The translations under genes were made by a program, and so were the position numbers. Of a stretch of DNA of 19,328 nucleotides, positions 1 through 7,104 are shown in pieces; positions within the stretch are counted from its first letter, which is position 1, and every line of letters begins with the position of its first letter. Under the pieces are notes generated by a model. That model did no database searches. It was not told the origin of the DNA and worked only from the letters and a program-made list of their open reading frames with translations. The stretch comes from JBMNCR01 sp049366695 (lineage in GTDB: Bacteria; Bacillota; Clostridia; Eubacteriales; Alkalibacteraceae). Location: the NCBI GenBank assembly GCA_049366695.1, contig JBMNCR010000120.1, positions 1 to 19,328 of the forward strand, written 5' to 3'.

Positions 1-4
1 AAAT

Positions 5-430
5 ATGAAGGAAATTGGAATAGTAAATTCTATTCGCGGAAATGAAGCAAAGGTAATAATTCAAAGAAATGCTGCTTGTGGTGATTGTGGAGCTTGTCAG
101 GTGGGTAAAGATAAACTTACGATGGAAGCAACAGCAATAAATGTAATAGGAGCTAAAGAGGGAGATAAAGTTGAAGTGGAGATGAAATTTGTCAATGTCT
201 TAAGAGCATCTTTTATTATGTATGGTATCCCCTTGATTATGTTTATTGTTGGAAGTATAATTGGGTATTATTATAGTAGTATAGTACTAGAACAGCCTGA
301 AAATCCAATTTTTAGTTTTTTATTCGGAATAATACTGACTGCTATTACATATTTTGTTATTAAATATTTAGATAGCAAAGGTAAATTTTCTCATAAGTAT
401 GAGCCACAAATAACAAATATAATAGATTAA
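5..430 (+). CDS. RseC/MucC-family (SoxR-reducing system type) membrane protein
   Basis: This is a 141-aa protein of the RseC/MucC family. The N-terminal cytoplasmic part opens with MKEIGIV and carries a C-x2-C-x2-C cluster (Cys25, Cys28, Cys31 in AACGDCGAC), typical of the family and suited to binding iron-sulfur or another metal. Two hydrophobic segments follow (about residues 66-88 and 98-120), then a short charged tail. In proteobacteria, family members act with SigE control or with Rnf/Rsx electron-transfer complexes to keep SoxR reduced. In clostridia they often lie near rnf genes, so an rnf operon could lie to the left, but that is outside the window. The ATG at 5 is the only reasonable start visible; its ribosome binding site would lie off the edge. 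A terminator follows directly, so this is the last gene of its unit and is unrelated to the pho genes. The biochemical role in clostridia is not established. Confidence 0.85.
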   Translation: MKEIGIVNSIRGNEAKVIIQRNAACGDCGACQVGKDKLTMEATAINVIGAKEGDKVEVEMKFVNVLRASFIMYGIPLIMFIVGSIIGYYYSSIVLEQPENPIFSFLFGIILTAITYFVIKYLDSKGKFSHKYEPQITNIID

Positions 431-433
431 AAG

Positions 434-470
434 AAATAGCTTTGAGTATATTTATCTCAAAGCTATTTTT
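434..470 (+). terminator. Rho-independent terminator after the RseC-family gene
   Basis: A perfect 13-bp stem is formed by AAATAGCTTTGAG (434-446) and CTCAAAGCTATTT (456-468), with a 9-base loop and a run of T's at 466-470. It lies 3 bases after the stop codon. Confidence 0.9.
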
Positions 471-511
471 AACATACATTTAACTTATACTAATATAAGA
501 TATAATATAAT
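469..511 (+). promoter_or_regulatory. Candidate phoP promoter with PhoP-box-like repeats
   Basis: TTAACA (469-474) and TTAACT (480-485) are exactly 11 bp apart, with a degenerate third copy TAATAT at 491. A consensus -10 TATAAT follows at 501-506, overlapping a second TATAAT at 506-511. There is no good -35 hexamer at the usual distance, as expected for an activator-dependent promoter. The 11-bp spacing of a TT-A-A-C-A hexamer matches the known PhoP box of Bacillus, and phoPR is autoregulated there. The first hexamer overlaps the T-run of the preceding terminator. If transcription starts near 513, the phoP mRNA has a leader of about 200 bases (513-710). That leader is extremely A+T-rich, and I see no ORF, riboswitch or strong hairpin in it. 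The assignment is inference from spacing and sequence. Confidence 0.45.
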
Positions 512-710
512 TGATATATAAGGTTGTTGTGTGATGATATTTATTTAAAATACAAAAGACATAAACATAGTATAAAGTTATAGAACATATATTTATAATT
601 AATTTATTTATGGAATGCTATATAGATATTTATGTTATATATGCAATTAAAATTTACTAATAATAATACTATGTCATCAGTGCAAAATATGTAATTGGAG
701 GTCAATATTA

Positions 711-1400
711 ATGACAAATAAAATAATAGTAATAGAAGATGAGATTAATATTTTTGAATTAATAAGATTTAATCTTGAAAAAGATGGTTACAAAGTAGTT
801 GGCGTACATGATGGAGCAAGAGCAGTAGAAAGCATAATCAAAGAAAAACCTATACTTATAGTGTTAGATTTAATGTTACCAAACAAAGACGGAATAAGTA
901 TTTGTAGAGAAATAAGAGAAAGTGCTAATATTAAAGGAATACCAATAATCATTTTAACTGCAAAAAATACAGAATTTGATAAAGTATTAGGACTTGAAAT
1001 TGGTGCAGATGATTATTTAACTAAACCATTTAGTGTAAAAGAACTAACTGCTAGAATAAAAGCAATTCTTAGAAGAATTGACAATACATCACAAGAAACT
1101 AATATAATTAAATTTAACAATATAGAATTGCACCAAGATGCTTTTAAAGTTTTTAAAAATGGTACACTTATAAGTTTAACATTGAAAGAATATGAATTAT
1201 TATTGTTGCTAATAAAAAATAAAGGAAAAGTGCTTAATAGAAATTATTTATTGGATACAATATGGGGTTATGATTATATAGGAGAAACAAGAACTGTAGA
1301 TGTACATATAAGACATATAAGACAAAAGATAGAGGATGATGATACAAATCCAAAATATATCGAAACTGTAAGAGGTGTAGGATATAGGTTTAATACATGA
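711..1400 (+). CDS. phoP: Phosphate-regulon response regulator PhoP (OmpR/PhoB class)
   Basis: This 229-aa transcription factor is phosphorylated by PhoR under phosphate limitation and binds the pho promoters. The N-terminal receiver domain (about 1-120) has the acidic pair Glu9/Asp10, the phosphoacceptor Asp53 in VLDLMLP, Thr83 and Lys105 (YLTKPF). The C-terminal winged-helix DNA-binding domain (about 130-228) ends with the typical TVDVHIRHIRQKI and GVGYRF motifs. Length is normal for the class. The ATG at 711 is preceded by GGAGGTC at 698-704. It is followed 9 bases later by phoR, so the two are co-transcribed. Context (phoR, pst operon, phoU) fixes it as the phosphate regulator rather than another OmpR-class member. 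The likely binding sites are the TTAACA repeats before pstS and before this gene. Confidence 0.95.
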   Translation: MTNKIIVIEDEINIFELIRFNLEKDGYKVVGVHDGARAVESIIKEKPILIVLDLMLPNKDGISICREIRESANIKGIPIIILTAKNTEFDKVLGLEIGADDYLTKPFSVKELTARIKAILRRIDNTSQETNIIKFNNIELHQDAFKVFKNGTLISLTLKEYELLLLLIKNKGKVLNRNYLLDTIWGYDYIGETRTVDVHIRHIRQKIEDDDTNPKYIETVRGVGYRFNT

Positions 1401-1409
1401 GGTGAGTAA

Positions 1410-3164
1410 ATGTATAAAAAAATATTTTTGAACTTAATAATTATTCTGTTGATTGGTATATCAATACTTAGTGTTATGACATTTATTAACACTAAAAATG
1501 TATATTTTGATACTATGGAAAATACTTTGTTAAATAATGCAAAGTTAATACTAAATAGTATAAAATCTATTGAAGACTTTGAAAATATAGAATTAAAAGA
1601 TAATGTAAAGGAATTTTCGCAGCTAACTAATGCGAGACTATCAATTATTGCAATGGATGGAGTAGTGATTTATGATTCTGATAAGAATGCAGAAGAACTA
1701 GCAAATCATGCAAATCGTCCAGAAATAATTAATGCTTTAAAAGGAATAATTAAAAGAGAAGTAAGATATAGTAATACTTTACAAATCGATATGATGTATA
1801 TTGCTATTCCAGTGGAAATTGATGGTGAAATTATTGGGGTTGTAAGGGATTCAGTACCATTGAGTTATATGAAACCAATTATAAATAAAACTATTATAAA
1901 TATAATAGTTTCTGTTTTTGTTAGTTTGATAATTGCTTTAGTATTATCACATCTAATAATAAAATCTATGACAAATCCTCTTCAAGAAACTACAGAATTT
2001 GCAAGTGAAATAGCTTCCGGTAATTATAGTAAGAGAATAAGCATGATTAGGGATGATGAGATAGGGGATTTAGCAAAGTCATTAAATCATATGGCAGAGC
2101 AATTACAATACTCATTTAAAGAACTATCTCAAAGAAATACTGAACTTGAATTAGTTTTATCAAATATTAAGAATGGAATAATAGCTATTGATATTAATAA
2201 TAATATTTTATTGATAAATTATAGTGCATATAAAATGTTTAATCTATCACCTGAAAAAAAATTAATTAATAAAAACATTTTAGAAGTAGTAAGAACTCAT
2301 AACTTATATAAAATAATTAGCAATCTAAATAATGAACCAGATATTAATACTATAGAAACAAAAATTAATAATAAGTTGTATAAAATTTATACTAATCCTA
2401 TAATTGAAAAAAATAGTAGAAAGGGATTTTTAATAGTCATTGAGGATATTACTCAAATTAGGAATTTGGAGAATATTAGAAAAGATTTTGTAGCAAATGT
2501 TTCTCACGAATTAAAAACTCCTATTACTTCTATCAAAGGATTTGTAGAAACATTAAAAGATGGAAATGTAAATGACCAAGAAACCCGTGATAGATTTTAT
2601 AATATTATAGAATTTGAAGTTGATAGATTAATTAGATTAGTAGAAGATATACTAACTTTATCGGATCTTGATAATCAACCGAGTAATAACGTAGATGAAA
2701 ATCAATTTATAGATATCAAAGAGCAAATGGATAGTATTTATCTGCTAATGGAAAAAATTGCGAAGGATAAAAATGTAAGGATTATTATAGATGTTTGTGA
2801 AAATACTAAAAAGATAAGATTTAATAATAATGATTTTAAGCAAATGATGATTAATTTAATTGATAATGCAATAAAGTACAATAATCGAAATGATGGATTA
2901 GTAAAAGTTACAATTTATAATAGTAGTAAATCCGTTATAATTGAAGTTTCTGACACGGGAATTGGAATACCTAAGAAGGATATTCCTAGAGTTTTTGAAA
3001 GGTTTTATAGAGTGGATAAAGGTAGATCTAGGCAAGCTGGTGGAACGGGATTAGGGCTGGCTATTGTAAAACATATTGTGCAAACTCAAAACAGTGATAT
3101 AAAAGTCGAAAGTACATTTGGAAAGGGTACTAAATTTACAATAATTATTCCTGATCATTCTTAA
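1410..3164 (+). CDS. phoR: Phosphate-regulon sensor histidine kinase PhoR
   Basis: This 584-aa membrane sensor kinase is the partner of PhoP. In order it shows TM1 (about 7-26), an extracytoplasmic sensor region (about 28-160), TM2 (about 160-182), a HAMP linker (about 183-237), a cytoplasmic PAS-like region (about 245-350), a HisKA domain with phospho-accepting His366 in VSHELKTP, and a HATPase domain with the N box (NLIDNAIKYNN), G1 box (DTGIGIP) and G2 box (GGTGLGLAIV). The large outer domain resembles the Gram-positive PhoR layout more than the short proteobacterial one. The start ATG at 1410 has GAGGTGA just upstream. The stop codon (3162-3164) lies inside the first PhoP-box repeat of the pstS promoter, so the phoPR coding end and the pst control region overlap. 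There is no terminator between phoR and pstS, so some read-through is possible. Confidence 0.95.
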   Translation: MYKKIFLNLIIILLIGISILSVMTFINTKNVYFDTMENTLLNNAKLILNSIKSIEDFENIELKDNVKEFSQLTNARLSIIAMDGVVIYDSDKNAEELANHANRPEIINALKGIIKREVRYSNTLQIDMMYIAIPVEIDGEIIGVVRDSVPLSYMKPIINKTIINIIVSVFVSLIIALVLSHLIIKSMTNPLQETTEFASEIASGNYSKRISMIRDDEIGDLAKSLNHMAEQLQYSFKELSQRNTELELVLSNIKNGIIAIDINNNILLINYSAYKMFNLSPEKKLINKNILEVVRTHNLYKIISNLNNEPDINTIETKINNKLYKIYTNPIIEKNSRKGFLIVIEDITQIRNLENIRKDFVANVSHELKTPITSIKGFVETLKDGNVNDQETRDRFYNIIEFEVDRLIRLVEDILTLSDLDNQPSNNVDENQFIDIKEQMDSIYLLMEKIAKDKNVRIIIDVCENTKKIRFNNNDFKQMMINLIDNAIKYNNRNDGLVKVTIYNSSKSVIIEVSDTGIGIPKKDIPRVFERFYRVDKGRSRQAGGTGLGLAIVKHIVQTQNSDIKVESTFGKGTKFTIIIPDHS

Positions 3165-3216
3165 CATAGTATTAACATTTGTTTAACTATTAATAAACCT
3201 ATTAGTTAAATATATT
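3161..3216 (+). promoter_or_regulatory. PhoP-box array and promoter of the pst operon
   Basis: Four hexamers start at a strict 11-bp interval: TTAACA (3161), TTAACA (3172), TTAACT (3183) and a degraded TAAACC (3194). One site per helical turn matches the known Bacillus PhoP binding site of direct repeats separated by 5 bp. A possible -10, TATATT (3211-3216), puts the start near 3223 and the repeats at about -62 to -24, close to where activating PhoP boxes lie in Bacillus. No -35 consensus is present at 3188-3193, in line with activator dependence. The repeats are seen directly; the -10 choice and the protein that binds are inferred. Confidence 0.75.
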
Positions 3217-3232
3217 TGTTAATATTAACAAA
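3215..3232 (+). repeat. Perfect 18-bp palindrome upstream of pstS
   Basis: TTTGTTAATATTAACAAA is fully self-complementary. Each arm contains the same TTAACA hexamer as the PhoP-box array, here as an inverted rather than a direct repeat. It lies at the inferred start of transcription and 37 bases before the pstS start codon. It could be an extra operator or a small 5' hairpin in the mRNA; the sequence alone does not decide. Confidence 0.6.
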
Positions 3233-3268
3233 GAAAATAAAACTAAAGTTTGAAAGGGGATTGTTCAT

Positions 3269-4126
3269 TTGAAAAAAATATTTATTATATTATTAAGTAC
3301 TTTTTTAGTATTAACTTTATTTGCTGGTTGTGGAACTACAACTGATGATAGTTCAGAAGATTCTTCTATTAACAGTGATAATCAAGAAATATCAGGAAAT
3401 ATTGTAGGTGGAGGTTCAACTTCTGTTAAAAAGATTTTAGAAGCTTCTGGTGATGAATTCATGGCATTGAATCCTGATGTAGTATTTGAGTATAATGCTA
3501 CTGGTTCATCAGATGGTGTAAAGGGAGCAAATGATGGTACATATATGTTTGGATGCGCTTCAAGAAACATCAAAGAAGAAGAAAAAGCTTCTAATATGAC
3601 TGAAAAAATATTTGCATATGATGGAATCGCTGTAATTGTACATCCAAGTAATGAAGCTATAACTAATATTACTATGGAACAAATTGCTCAAATATATAAA
3701 GGTGAAATAACTAATTGGTCAGAGCTAGGCGGAGCAGATGCAACTATCGTTGTAGTAAGTAGAGAAGATGGATCTGGCACTAGAGGTGCTTTTGAAGAAA
3801 TAGTAGATTTTGAAGATGAATTAACAGCAGATGCTACTATTGCAGAAGGTAATGGAAATGTTCAATCATCTGTAGCAGGTAATGAAAATGCAATAGGATA
3901 TGTATCATTTACTTACATAGATGACACTGTAAAGCCATTAACTGTAGAAGATGTAGAAGCAACTACTGATAATGTTTTAAATGAAACATATCAAGTATCA
4001 AGACCTTTTGTTATGGTATATCATGACGAAAATTTAAGTGAGGCTGCAACGGCATTCGTAGACTTCTTAATGTCAGAAGAGGGACAGTCCATCGTTGAAG
4101 AAAAAGGTGGAATACCTATAAGCTAG
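3269..4126 (+). CDS. pstS: Phosphate-binding lipoprotein PstS
   Basis: This is the 285-aa extracytoplasmic phosphate receptor of the Pst ABC transporter. A lipoprotein signal peptide ends in LFAGC, with lipidated Cys21, so the protein is tethered to the outer face of the membrane. A Ser/Asp/Glu-rich linker (about 24-42) leads into the PBP domain, beginning GGGSTSVKKI. The SREDGSGTRGAF segment is the classic phosphate-contacting loop, and the C-terminal part ends with MSEEGQSIVEEKGGIPIS. The start is TTG at 3269, preceded by AAAGGGGA (3253-3260); no ATG gives a proper signal peptide. Position directly after the PhoP boxes makes it the first and probably most expressed gene of the pst operon. 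A hairpin after the stop probably adjusts the ratio of PstS to the membrane subunits. Confidence 0.96.
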   Translation: MKKIFIILLSTFLVLTLFAGCGTTTDDSSEDSSINSDNQEISGNIVGGGSTSVKKILEASGDEFMALNPDVVFEYNATGSSDGVKGANDGTYMFGCASRNIKEEEKASNMTEKIFAYDGIAVIVHPSNEAITNITMEQIAQIYKGEITNWSELGGADATIVVVSREDGSGTRGAFEEIVDFEDELTADATIAEGNGNVQSSVAGNENAIGYVSFTYIDDTVKPLTVEDVEATTDNVLNETYQVSRPFVMVYHDENLSEAATAFVDFLMSEEGQSIVEEKGGIPIS

Positions 4127-4136
4127 TAGTAAAATA

Positions 4137-4164
4137 TTTACTCCCTTAATAATAAGGGAGTAAA
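4137..4164 (+). promoter_or_regulatory. Intercistronic hairpin between pstS and pstC
   Basis: A perfect 12-bp stem pairs 4137-4148 with 4153-4164 around a 4-base loop. The core is ACTCCCTTA/TAAGGGAGT. The following bases (CTTTGTATT) are not a real T-run, so it is not a strong terminator. It is better read as a 3' stabiliser or partial terminator that raises pstS mRNA above the downstream genes. The pstC ribosome binding site (AAGGAGG, 4174-4180) lies just outside it. Confidence 0.7.
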
Positions 4165-4188
4165 CTTTGTATTAAGGAGGCTCGCTTG

Positions 4189-5088
4189 ATGGACATATCA
4201 AGGGATAAAAAAAATAAAATAAATAAAAGAGAATCATTTTTTAAGTATCTCTTTATGTTTTGTGCATTTGTGGCAGTTATAAGTGTAATAGCAATTGCAT
4301 TTTTTGTTTTTTTCAGAGGTTTAAAACCATTTGTACCGTGGAATGATAGTGGTTATTCTATTTTTGAATTTTTATCAGGAATAGAATGGCGTCCAGGTCA
4401 AGAAAAATTCGGAATATTTTATATGATAGTAGGTTCATTACTTGCTACAACTGGTGCAATTTTTATAGGTGTTCCTATTGGATTGTTTACTGCTGTTTTC
4501 ATATCAGAAGTAGCTTCAAAAAAAGTTGCAATGATTGTAAGACCTGCTGTAGAGTTGCTTTCAGGAATTCCTTCAGTATTATATGGAGTTTTTGGGTTAG
4601 GAGTTATAGTTAATTTTTTGAAGGATTATTCTCCAAACTCACAAGGACAGTCGCTTTTAGCTACTATTATTGTATTAACAGTTATGATATTGCCAACAGT
4701 GGTAGCAATATCAGAAACAGCAATAAGAGCAGTACCTAGAGCCTATGTAGATGGATCACTAGCATTAGGAGCATCAAAAATTCAAACTATTTTTAAAGTA
4801 ATTATTCCTGCTGCAAAATCTGGAATATTAGCTGGAGTAGTATTAGGTATAGGAAGAGCAATAGGAGAAACTATGGCAGTTATGTTAGTATGTGGTAATC
4901 CGATTGCAGGTCTACCAACTTCTATTTGGGATAAAATTAGACCACTAACTACAAATATTGCTTTAGAAATGGGTTATGCTGCTGGGTTACATCAGGATTT
5001 ACTATTCTCTACTGGCGTAGTATTATTCTTATTTATTATGATTATAAATTTAATTCTTAATAAATTAGTAAGAAAAAAAATCGGATAG
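4189..5088 (+). CDS. pstC: Phosphate ABC transporter permease PstC
   Basis: This is one of the two membrane subunits that form the phosphate channel. It has 299 aa if read from ATG 4189, which stands 8 bases after AAGGAGG; an in-frame TTG at 4186 is only 5 bases away and less likely. It has a charged cytoplasmic N-terminus, TM1 (about 20-44), an outer loop (about 45-78), and then the permease core. The core contains the PstC-type motif VELLSGIPSVLYGVFGLGV and the EAA-like coupling loop (about 185-215, EALGASK-like SLALGASKIQTIFKVIIPAA) that contacts PstB. It ends in a Lys/Arg-rich tail. Length is normal, and pstA follows after a 10-base gap. Confidence 0.95.
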   Translation: MDISRDKKNKINKRESFFKYLFMFCAFVAVISVIAIAFFVFFRGLKPFVPWNDSGYSIFEFLSGIEWRPGQEKFGIFYMIVGSLLATTGAIFIGVPIGLFTAVFISEVASKKVAMIVRPAVELLSGIPSVLYGVFGLGVIVNFLKDYSPNSQGQSLLATIIVLTVMILPTVVAISETAIRAVPRAYVDGSLALGASKIQTIFKVIIPAAKSGILAGVVLGIGRAIGETMAVMLVCGNPIAGLPTSIWDKIRPLTTNIALEMGYAAGLHQDLLFSTGVVLFLFIMIINLILNKLVRKKIG

Positions 5089-5098
5089 GAGGATAAAT

Positions 5099-6298
5099 TT
5101 GAGAAAAATTAAAGATTTTATAATGAAAATGTTAATATATTTATCCACCTTTATTACTGTTAGTATATTACTCTGTATATTAGGTTATATTTTTATAAAT
5201 GGAATCAGATTAGTAGATTTATCATTTATTACTAGGGAATACAATGAAAAAACTTATTATTTGCATTTTGAAACTTTTGAGTTAGATAATAGTATTGATC
5301 AAGAAGTTTTAGAAGAAAAAATGTTTTATAGTAAAAAATATGAAGTTCCAATTAGTGACCCTATATATTTAGAAAATATTGGTGGAGCAATTATGAAAGT
5401 GAAGTATTCTAATTACTCAGATAAAGGAGAAAGATATATTATATGTTATTTAGACGATTCTTCTAATGCCCTCAATGCTCTAGATAGAAATGAAAATGAT
5501 ATAGGAATAGAACAAGGAGATATAATAAAAAGTGTTAATGGAATTAATATTTCTGATTTAGACATTGAAGAAGTAGCAAATATGATAAGAACATCTAATA
5601 AAAGTATAGAGTTTAAAGTTACTAAACAAGGTTATGGTTTATTTACAAATATTATTACCACTGTTTATATGATCCTGCTTTCATTAGCTATTGCAGCGCC
5701 TATTGGCATATTAGCAGCAATTTATCTTGTAGAATATGCAAAGCCAGGTAAATTGGTTGACATAATTAGATTTGCTACAGAAAGTTTATCAGGTATTCCA
5801 TCAATTATTTATGGATTATTTGGAATGGCATTCTTTGTAGTTTTTTTAAATTTTCATTTATCATTATTATCAGGAGCACTTACTATAAGTATTATACTTT
5901 TGCCAGTAATTATAAGAAGTACAGAAGAAGCTTTAAAAGCCGTACCAAAATCATATCGTGAAGCATCATATGGATTAGGGGCAACAAAATTACAAACAAT
6001 AAGTAAAATTATACTACCCAGTGCTACACCAGGAATACTCGTGGCAGTAGTACTTAGTATCGGTAGAATAGTAGGAGAATCAGCGGCACTTTTATTGACA
6101 GCTGGTACGGTATCTAAAATACCAGATAGTTTATTTTCTTCTGGTAGTACTTTGACCGTACAAGCATATTATGTAGCAAAAGAGGAAGCAAATATTGAGA
6201 TGGCGTGTGCTATCGGAGTAGTAGTTATTATATTAATTATTCTATTAAATATAATAGCAAAAGTAATATCAAGAATATTTAATAAAGCAAATTATTAA
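5099..6298 (+). CDS. pstA: Phosphate ABC transporter permease PstA with an inserted extracytoplasmic PDZ domain
   Basis: At 399 aa this is about 110-120 residues longer than usual PstA proteins. TM1 (about 11-36) is followed by a long insert (about 40-180). The C-terminal half of the insert (about 92-178) reads as a PDZ domain of the CtpA/S41-peptidase kind, with GIEQGDIIKSVNGI (136-149), then an LDIEEVANMI helix and the strand IEFKVTK. After the insert the normal permease core resumes at about 183, with ESLSGIPSIIYGLFGMAFF and the EAA-like loop EASYGLGATKLQTISKIILP that binds PstB. By the usual topology of these permeases the PDZ domain faces outward, where PstS docks. The reading frame is continuous and well covered by permease motifs on both sides, so this is not a frameshift. 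Its start is TTG at 5099, after AGGAGGA (5087-5093). What the PDZ domain binds is unknown: PstS, PhoR's outer domain or a protease substrate are all possible. Confidence 0.93.
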   Translation: MRKIKDFIMKMLIYLSTFITVSILLCILGYIFINGIRLVDLSFITREYNEKTYYLHFETFELDNSIDQEVLEEKMFYSKKYEVPISDPIYLENIGGAIMKVKYSNYSDKGERYIICYLDDSSNALNALDRNENDIGIEQGDIIKSVNGINISDLDIEEVANMIRTSNKSIEFKVTKQGYGLFTNIITTVYMILLSLAIAAPIGILAAIYLVEYAKPGKLVDIIRFATESLSGIPSIIYGLFGMAFFVVFLNFHLSLLSGALTISIILLPVIIRSTEEALKAVPKSYREASYGLGATKLQTISKIILPSATPGILVAVVLSIGRIVGESAALLLTAGTVSKIPDSLFSSGSTLTVQAYYVAKEEANIEMACAIGVVVIILIILLNIIAKVISRIFNKANY

Positions 6299-6313
6299 AA
6301 AGGAGGACTTTTT

Positions 6314-7072
6314 TTGACACATTCGAATAAGTTTTTTATTAAGAATTTAAATCTATATTATGATAGTTTTAAAGCACTACATGATGTAGATCTTCAGATT
6401 AAAACAAATAAAGTTACAGCTTTTATTGGTCCTTCAGGTTGTGGAAAATCCACACTACTTAGATGTTTGAATAGAATGAATGATTTAATTGAAGGTGTTA
6501 AAATCCAAGGGTTAGTGGCATTAGATGACATTGACATATATGGAGACATAGATGTAATAAAATTAAGAACAAAAGTAGGAATGGTTTTTCAAAAACCTAA
6601 TCCATTTCCAATGAGTTGTTATGATAATATAGCTTATGGACCAAGATGTCAAGGTACAAAAAATAAATCCAAAATTGATAGCATTGTTGAAAAAAGCTTG
6701 AAACAAGCTGCCCTTTGGGATGAAGTAAAAGATAGGTTAAACAAATCTGCTTTAGGTTTATCTGGAGGTCAGCAACAAAGACTGTGTATTGCTCGAGCTA
6801 TCGCTATGGAACCTGAAGTAATATTGATGGATGAACCAACTTCTGCATTAGACCCAATAGCTACAGCAAAGATTGAAGAATTAATTGAAATTCTAAAGAA
6901 AAAATATACTATAGTAATAGTTACTCATTCTATGCAGCAAGCAGCAAGAATTTCAGACGATACTGCATTTTTCTTATCTGGTGAAGTTGTAGAGAGTAGC
7001 AATACCTCTAAGATATTTACAAATCCAGATGATAAAAGAACTGAAGATTACATAACTGGAAGATTTGGTTGA
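6314..7072 (+). CDS. pstB: Phosphate ABC transporter ATP-binding protein PstB
   Basis: This is the 252-aa ATPase that powers the PstCA channel from the cytoplasmic side. It shows Walker A GPSGCGKST (39-47), the Q-loop region VGMVFQKPNPFP typical of PstB, the ABC signature LSGGQQQR, Walker B VILMDEPTSALDP and the switch His in VTHSMQQA. Length and motif spacing are normal. The start is TTG (6314-6316) after AAAGGAGG at about 6299-6306. It lies 15 bases after pstA and 32 bases before phoU. Together with PhoU it is thought to report transporter state to PhoR. Confidence 0.97.
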   Translation: MTHSNKFFIKNLNLYYDSFKALHDVDLQIKTNKVTAFIGPSGCGKSTLLRCLNRMNDLIEGVKIQGLVALDDIDIYGDIDVIKLRTKVGMVFQKPNPFPMSCYDNIAYGPRCQGTKNKSKIDSIVEKSLKQAALWDEVKDRLNKSALGLSGGQQQRLCIARAIAMEPEVILMDEPTSALDPIATAKIEELIEILKKKYTIVIVTHSMQQAARISDDTAFFLSGEVVESSNTSKIFTNPDDKRTEDYITGRFG

Positions 7073-7104
7073 CAAAGATATAATGTAGATAAAGGAGTAA
7101 ATAT

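Noticed and set aside
4386..4613. A 75-codon + frame inside pstC.
   Set aside because: Its product is rich in Cys, Ser and Arg, it lies wholly within conserved pstC sequence, and it has no ribosome site.
7069..7084. A perfect TTGACA followed by TATAAT between pstB and phoU, resembling a promoter.
   Set aside because: Only 4 bases separate the two hexamers, and nothing like a -10 stands 16-18 bases after TTGACA; part of it is the pstB stop region.
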